Assembly (NCBI GenBank): GCA_002315815.1 | Contig: DCIN01000013.1 | Location: 1 to 18,076, forward strand | Direction: 5' to 3' | Length of the DNA stretch: 18,076 nucleotides | From: Bacteroidales bacterium UBA1725 | GTDB taxonomy: Bacteria > Bacteroidota > Bacteroidia > Bacteroidales > UBA932 | Part shown: one piece after another, positions 14,551-18,076 of the stretch | Numbering within the stretch: the stretch's first letter is position 1 | How the letters are laid out: each line of letters opens with the position of its first letter | Translations under genes and position numbers: made by a program | The notes under the pieces: model-generated | Told to the model about the DNA's origin: nothing | The model's input: only the letters and a program-made list of their open reading frames with translations | Database searches by the model: none

Positions 14551-15225
14551 TCAGTCAGCCAGATATTCTTCTATAGCATCGATAGTCCGGTCAAGAACAG
14601 AAATGCCTTTGGTGTAAATGCGTAAATTGTGAGAGCGCAATCTGGCAAGGAATGTTAGTCCCACAGTATCTCCGCACAGTTTGTCAAGATAGTAACACTT
14701 GTTGTCTTTTCCGCCTTCCATCACCCAGTTCTTGATGAGTATGTTGAAGATGTCAATCTTTATGCTCAAATATTCTGAGAGGATCGGCCGAAGACTCTGG
14801 CAATAATTGTAGGCTCTTAAGATTTTTACAGACAGATCATTGTTTCCTATTGCCTGGAAGAGCGACGAGGTTTTCAGAAGATCAAGGGCATCGCTGGTCG
14901 TAGTATCGTAACATAGCGACACCATTTCATTGTAGCAATACAACAAAGAGTCTTCCGGACAGTCGAAAAGGTTATCAGAATGGCTCAGAATGTATCCTGC
15001 CGCCTTTGACTCGAGTCCAATCTTTTCTATATGATACTGCAAGACATCCCGGCAGTCTTTGAGTTCATTTTCCACCAGTTGCAGTGCCGAACGCACATTC
15101 TCCTTTTCATTGCGTTTGTCTATGACCCCCTGGATTGAAAAAGTGATGACGATACCAAGGATTACGGCGAGAATATTGGCTATGAAAGCCACAAAATCGA
15201 ATTTATGGAAGATTTTGGTTTGCAT
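14551..15225 (-). CDS. Membrane-anchored protein of unknown function
   Basis: The protein has 224 residues. After an 8-residue basic N-terminus, one transmembrane helix spans about residues 9-31 (VAFIANILAVILGIVITFSI), followed by a charged KRNEKENVRSALQLVENEL helix that may form a coiled coil. The rest is predicted helical, with several scattered Cys and no recognised motif. The layout (single N-terminal anchor, then 'E...ALQL...EL.DC') resembles small Bacteroidota proteins such as DUF6090, but I cannot claim membership. It is transcribed alone, with a -7 box 5 bases before the ATG. It probably sits in the inner membrane with the large domain in the cytoplasm or periplasm; orientation cannot be set. 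Confidence 0.65.
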   Translation of the reverse strand: MQTKIFHKFDFVAFIANILAVILGIVITFSIQGVIDKRNEKENVRSALQLVENELKDCRDVLQYHIEKIGLESKAAGYILSHSDNLFDCPEDSLLYCYNEMVSLCYDTTTSDALDLLKTSSLFQAIGNNDLSVKILRAYNYCQSLRPILSEYLSIKIDIFNILIKNWVMEGGKDNKCYYLDKLCGDTVGLTFLARLRSHNLRIYTKGISVLDRTIDAIEEYLAD

Positions 15226-15230
15226 ACAGG

Positions 15231-15238
15231 CAAAATTA
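15231..15238 (-). promoter_or_regulatory. -7 box 5 bases before the membrane-protein ATG
   Basis: On the minus strand TAATTTTG fits TAnnTTTG. It ends 5 bases upstream of ATG 15225, implying a leaderless transcript. No TTTG is found 19-21 bp upstream, so support is partial. Confidence 0.4.
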
Positions 15239-15298
15239 GTGAATCTTAAACAATAACGGCTACATTTCCGAAATACGGGACTCTCATTTTCCCAATTC

Positions 15299-15430
15299 CG
15301 GGAAAACCTCCGTTTCTTCTTCTACTCAGACGAACATCTGCCAATGAATGTTCACGTAAAGAATAGTGACGGTAAAGCCAAGATTGACATCCTTACCGAC
15401 CAGAACAACACTTACAGCCGTCCTCCGGAG
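15299..15430 (+). pseudogene. DUF4160::DUF2442 in-frame fusion remnant
   Basis: The frame reads RENLRFFFYSDEHLPMNVHV, KNSDGKAKIDIL (DUF4160 N-terminal half), then TDQNNTYSRPPE (middle of DUF2442's first domain). Bases 15372-15393 are identical to window bases 1-22, and 15389-15430 match 195-236 with three differences. The join is inside CATCCT, present at both parent sites, so about 178 bp (the DUF4160 3' half and DUF2442 5' part) were lost and the frame happens to be kept. After 15430 the sequence is unrelated, although the frame stays open to 15592, overlapping the convergent gene. An ATG at 15344 exists, but the DUF4160 reading extends upstream of it. Confidence 0.8.
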
Positions 15431-15553
15431 CTTTACGATTTTCATAATTCGGGGAACACAGAACAGGATGCGGAGAAGGGGGTATATATTATGGCAACCA
15501 TAGGACGCAACAAGGCCGTCGCCGACCTCTGGCAGGTTTATCTGATCTCCAGA

Positions 15554-16297
15554 CTAAAATCTGATTGCAAGCACCACTCCGGCGGTGGGTGAAAGGCCCT
15601 GGCCTGTCTGAACGAAGGCCAGATCGGGTCTGAGTTTGATATCAAAGGAGCGGGAGGCCATCAGGTGCTCGCAGTCGCGCCAATAAAGATTCTTGATTTT
15701 GGCCACGTTAACGGCATCGATTATTGACCAGATGTCGATGGCGAGAGCGCCGCACCAGCACGCAATGCTTCCCCCGTTGGAGTAGAGTACCGTTTTGTCC
15801 CCCTCCTTCACCCTGTCGCAGACACAGAATCCGGCTATGGTGAGGCCAACGGTACCGACAAGCATTCCTATTCCCTTCAAGGTCTGGCCGTTCATCATCT
15901 GGCCGACACCGCCGAAGATGAATGATGAAAGACCGGCTCCGACAGGGGAATAATGGTCCCTGTAGTCATAGACATAGTCGTGGGCATTATATAAATGCTT
16001 ATACTCAGAGTATTTCATTCCCAGTGTAATCCCTTTTTCCGTTACGGCTTCGGCTTCTTTGTCTTCAAACTTCTGCACGTCTCCGCTGGCGTATCGGATG
16101 GTATCGAGGTCGAGGACGGAAATGGAGAATGTCGGGCCGTCAAGATAGTTCGAACGTTTGTATTCGACGATATTGTCGGAAACCGAGATGATTTTGGCAT
16201 CGATGGTGGTTCCGTCTTTCTTTGTGATAAGGTCCTGGGCATTGGCCGAGATTGCCGAGATAAATAAAAGAACTGCCAGAGGGAGGATTATCTTCAT
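15554..16297 (-). CDS. Secreted/envelope protein with glycine-rich hydrophobic segments
   Basis: The protein has 247 residues. A signal peptide (MKIILPLAVLLFISAISANA, cut before Gln-Asp) is followed at residues 22-75 by a strand-rich module DLITKKDGTTIDAKIISVS, VEYKRSNYLDGPTFSI, 'DLDTIRYASGDVQKF' that recurs in exported Bacteroidota proteins. Residues 118-160 are Gly-rich and hydrophobic (GLSSFIFGGVGQMMNGQTLKG, IGMLVGTVGLTIAGF), and another such segment lies near 175-195, so it probably inserts into or spans a membrane. The end LAIRF is aromatic, as in outer-membrane proteins. It is divergent from the beta-barrel gene at 16383, with a consensus promoter between them. Function is unknown. Confidence 0.75.
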   Translation of the reverse strand: MKIILPLAVLLFISAISANAQDLITKKDGTTIDAKIISVSDNIVEYKRSNYLDGPTFSISVLDLDTIRYASGDVQKFEDKEAEAVTEKGITLGMKYSEYKHLYNAHDYVYDYRDHYSPVGAGLSSFIFGGVGQMMNGQTLKGIGMLVGTVGLTIAGFCVCDRVKEGDKTVLYSNGGSIACWCGALAIDIWSIIDAVNVAKIKNLYWRDCEHLMASRSFDIKLRPDLAFVQTGQGLSPTAGVVLAIRF

Positions 16298-16329
16298 GGT
16301 CTGAGTTGTTTTGGCTGTTATGACAGCAA

Positions 16330-16361
16330 CAAATATAGGCGATTAGACAGGATTATTCAAA
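16330..16361 (-). promoter_or_regulatory. Consensus promoter of the 15554-16297 gene
   Basis: On the minus strand TTTG (16358-16361), a 20-bp spacer and TATATTTG (16330-16337) match the Bacteroidota -33/-7 consensus. The predicted 5' leader is about 29 bases. The divergent + strand gene has only a loose TATTTTTA about 10 bases before its ATG. Confidence 0.85.
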
Positions 16362-16382
16362 ATTAGCCCTATTTTTACTGAT

Positions 16383-17744
16383 ATGAAACTACAGATTTCA
16401 CTCATTGCGGTATTCGCTCTTCTATTTCCTGTCAGTATGTCTGCCCAACTGGACACCAGGGCTCCGGGCATTTATGCAATAGTCAGAGGAGAATCAATAC
16501 CTCTTAAATATTCGAGCAGCGGTTATTCCTCATCATCCAGAGGCTGGTTCGCCAATTCAGAAACGGTCACGTTCTACAGGGGAGGAATGACCTCAGGAGT
16601 AACGGCTGACAATACTTTTGTCCTGGTCAATGATCCGGAACAGTTCGGTTATATGGCCAATGACCCCTTCTTCTGGCACCTTACTCCGGCAGATATGGTA
16701 GTCGTGCGCTTGACCGTCAATCCCGAAAAGAAGCGCCGCGAACTTGAGTCACAAATAGAATATGAGATTGGAGATGTCGGCGTGGTTATTTCAAATGGCG
16801 GCTTGGAGTTTGATTGGGAGCAGATTTCAGAAAATTCATACAAGATATCGGTCCGCGGCCTCGAACCGGGAGAATACGGCATCGCTTTCCGTGCCGGCGG
16901 TTCACAGGGTCACATTTCTCGTGCAGGCAGTTCACAGAGTTTCGCTTTCGATTACAATTACGGAATCTATGGATTCACAATTCCAAGAGGATATCTCGAA
17001 GGCAGAATCACGGAGATGAACACACCCATCGACAGGGATACGGAATATGCAATCATACCGCCCGCTTCCGAGGTAAAGCCTGAAAAGGACCTCAAGAAAG
17101 GAGGATATGAGAAGGTTCTGTGGGATTTGGAGTTCGGATATGTCAACAAGAGCTGGATATGCAACTATCCCTCCGGCAGACAGCGTGAAGATCTTTTCGG
17201 TGACAAGGGAAAATTACTTCACGGAATGTATTTCGGAGCTATGCTGACACCATCATTCGACTGGGGTCTCGGTCTCCGCACGGGAGTACTCGCAGAGGCT
17301 TATATCTCCAAAAGTTCAAGAATAACGGAATATTGCAGAGACTACAGCGAATTTGACCTGTACTTTCCCTTGCATCTGTCATACCGTTTTCCGTTTAAGA
17401 AAGACATTGCTCTCACCATTTACGGCGGAGCAGGCTTCGAGTGGGCAGTCGCCGGCAATTACAATGAGACCAAAGGCACCGCGTGGGTGCCGGGAAGACG
17501 GCCTGTTCCCGTTTTGACGGATCCCAAGAAACACGTGTTCGGCAACGGATGGCCGGAAAATATCAACTGGCAGGCGGAACTTGGTCTGAATTTCCGTTTC
17601 GAACATATCGGATTCAGTTTCACCTACGGCTTCGGCCTTGTCGACCACCATTTGCAGAATTCCTTCGACGGAGGTAATCAATACGAGGCAGCTGCAACAT
17701 CCCGTCAGGACAGGATGCAGGCGACCATTTCAATGTATTTCTAA
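16383..17744 (+). CDS. Probable outer-membrane beta-barrel protein
   Basis: The protein has 453 residues. The signal peptide spans residues 1-21 (MKLQISLIAVFALLFPVSMSA, next residue Gln). Residues 22-215 form a predominantly strand-rich soluble part with aromatic and Gly/Ser segments. A link EVKPEKDLKKGGYEKVLW leads to alternating strands typical of a porin-like barrel (YFGAMLTPSFDWGLGLRTGV, FPLHLSYRFPF, LTIYGGAGFEWAV, AELGLNFRFEHIGFSFTYG). The last residues ISMYF end in Phe, the usual C-terminal signal for the BAM assembly machinery. It is divergent from another exported protein gene and ends before a hairpin. Ligand or partner is unknown. Confidence 0.78.
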   Translation: MKLQISLIAVFALLFPVSMSAQLDTRAPGIYAIVRGESIPLKYSSSGYSSSSRGWFANSETVTFYRGGMTSGVTADNTFVLVNDPEQFGYMANDPFFWHLTPADMVVVRLTVNPEKKRRELESQIEYEIGDVGVVISNGGLEFDWEQISENSYKISVRGLEPGEYGIAFRAGGSQGHISRAGSSQSFAFDYNYGIYGFTIPRGYLEGRITEMNTPIDRDTEYAIIPPASEVKPEKDLKKGGYEKVLWDLEFGYVNKSWICNYPSGRQREDLFGDKGKLLHGMYFGAMLTPSFDWGLGLRTGVLAEAYISKSSRITEYCRDYSEFDLYFPLHLSYRFPFKKDIALTIYGGAGFEWAVAGNYNETKGTAWVPGRRPVPVLTDPKKHVFGNGWPENINWQAELGLNFRFEHIGFSFTYGFGLVDHHLQNSFDGGNQYEAAATSRQDRMQATISMYF

Positions 17745-17780
17745 TGTCGCTGATTTTCGCTTTTGCTCTGGCTCTCACCA

Positions 17781-17797
17781 ACGCGAGTCACTCGCGT
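17781..17797. terminator. Hairpin between convergent genes
   Basis: A perfect 7-bp stem ACGCGAG/CTCGCGT with a TCA loop lies in the 68-bp gap between the beta-barrel gene and the convergent ATP-grasp gene. There is no long T-run on either side, so termination is inferred from position. Confidence 0.5.
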
Positions 17798-17812
17798 AAA
17801 GTGCCAACAACT

Positions 17813-18076
17813 TTAGATCAATGAGAACTCATCATTAACCAGCTCGCTCTTCTTCCTAATCACCACATCATCATACATCAACATCAGAATATCATCCTCA
17901 TACTGGCCAATAATACTCTCGTTCTCAATCCCATTCATATTATTCCAAATAAGAGGGAAGAAATCCACTCCAGCACCATACGCATGCAGATAAGCACCGC
18001 CAAACCTTGGATTCACCTCAATCAACAAATACTCCCCATCCCTCATAAAGAAATCCACATCCATAGGACCACAGAA
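17813..18076 (-). CDS. ATP-grasp family protein, C-terminal part (5' end outside window)
   Basis: Eighty-seven codons are visible; the frame continues past the window edge (FCGPMDVDFF at the edge), so the ATG at 18064 is internal. The motif LIEVNPRFGGAYLHAYGAGVD holds the Glu and Asn that bind the two magnesium ions of the ATP-grasp fold. It closely resembles carbamoyl-phosphate-synthase-like ATP-grasp ligases, which join a carboxylate to an amine via an acyl phosphate. The substrate cannot be told from this part. The short C-terminal tail after the motif (about 60 residues, acidic, many Met/Asp) is normal for such ligases. It is convergent with the beta-barrel gene. Confidence 0.85.
   Translation of the reverse strand, partial: FCGPMDVDFFMRDGEYLLIEVNPRFGGAYLHAYGAGVDFFPLIWNNMNGIENESIIGQYEDDILMLMYDDVVIRKKSELVNDEFSLI

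Noticed and set aside
15344..15592. An 82-codon gene starting at ATG 15344
   Set aside because: The readable part is a fusion scar of two known genes, and the remainder has no similarity I recognise and overlaps the 3' end of the convergent gene; it was called a pseudogene instead.

Overview
The window looks like an accessory region of a Bacteroidales-type genome (phylum Bacteroidota). The evidence is the repeated TAnnTTTG -7 promoter boxes (TATATTTG four times, TATCTTTG and TAATTTTG once each; two have a TTTG -33 box 19-20 bp upstream), the near absence of Shine-Dalgarno sites, DUF4160/DUF2442 and HigBA modules, an IS21-type istB relic, and paired signal-peptide and beta-barrel proteins typical of the phylum. 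Genus cannot be fixed from the sequence.

Layout. 1-625 (+): the 3' end of a DUF4160 gene, a DUF2442-HTH gene and a strong terminator. 626-943: GC-rich non-coding DNA with short direct repeats and hairpins. 944-1717 (+): a HigB-HigA toxin-antitoxin pair with a palindromic operator. 1780-2174: two gene tails left by rearrangement, one of them the C-terminus of a large restriction-methylase protein. 2204-4698 (-): a two-gene putative RiPP operon, made of a radical SAM/SPASM maturase translationally coupled to a 380-residue Cys-repeat protein. 4777-11237 (-): a complete type I restriction-modification operon (small ribbon-helix-helix-like protein, HsdM, HsdS, HsdR). 11440-12063: a broken istB (IS21). 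12115-12357 (+): a small YozG-type regulator. 12640-13773 (-): an AAA_14/DUF4143 ATPase. 13786-14550: decayed or non-coding DNA. 14551-15225 (-): a membrane-anchored protein. 15299-15430: a DUF4160::DUF2442 fusion scar. 15554-17744: two divergent secreted or outer-membrane proteins. 17813-end (-): a partial ATP-grasp protein.

How it fits together. Positions 1-15430 read like a defence and mobile-element graveyard: toxin-antitoxin and restriction genes, IS debris and deletion scars between short identical sequences, with DUF4160/DUF2442 sequence at both ends in the same orientation. The least ordinary part is the radical SAM operon. Its maturase has the CxxxCxxC site and a complete seven-Cys SPASM domain. 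The downstream protein has a leader-like N-terminus and a core of 31 cysteines in a regular 17-residue unit, C-x4-C-x4-C-x6. Almost every Cys has Asp, Asn, Glu, Gln or His three residues later, a pattern that suggests Cys-to-acceptor thioether crosslinks (ranthipeptide-like). That chemistry is inference; the motifs and gene arrangement are directly visible.
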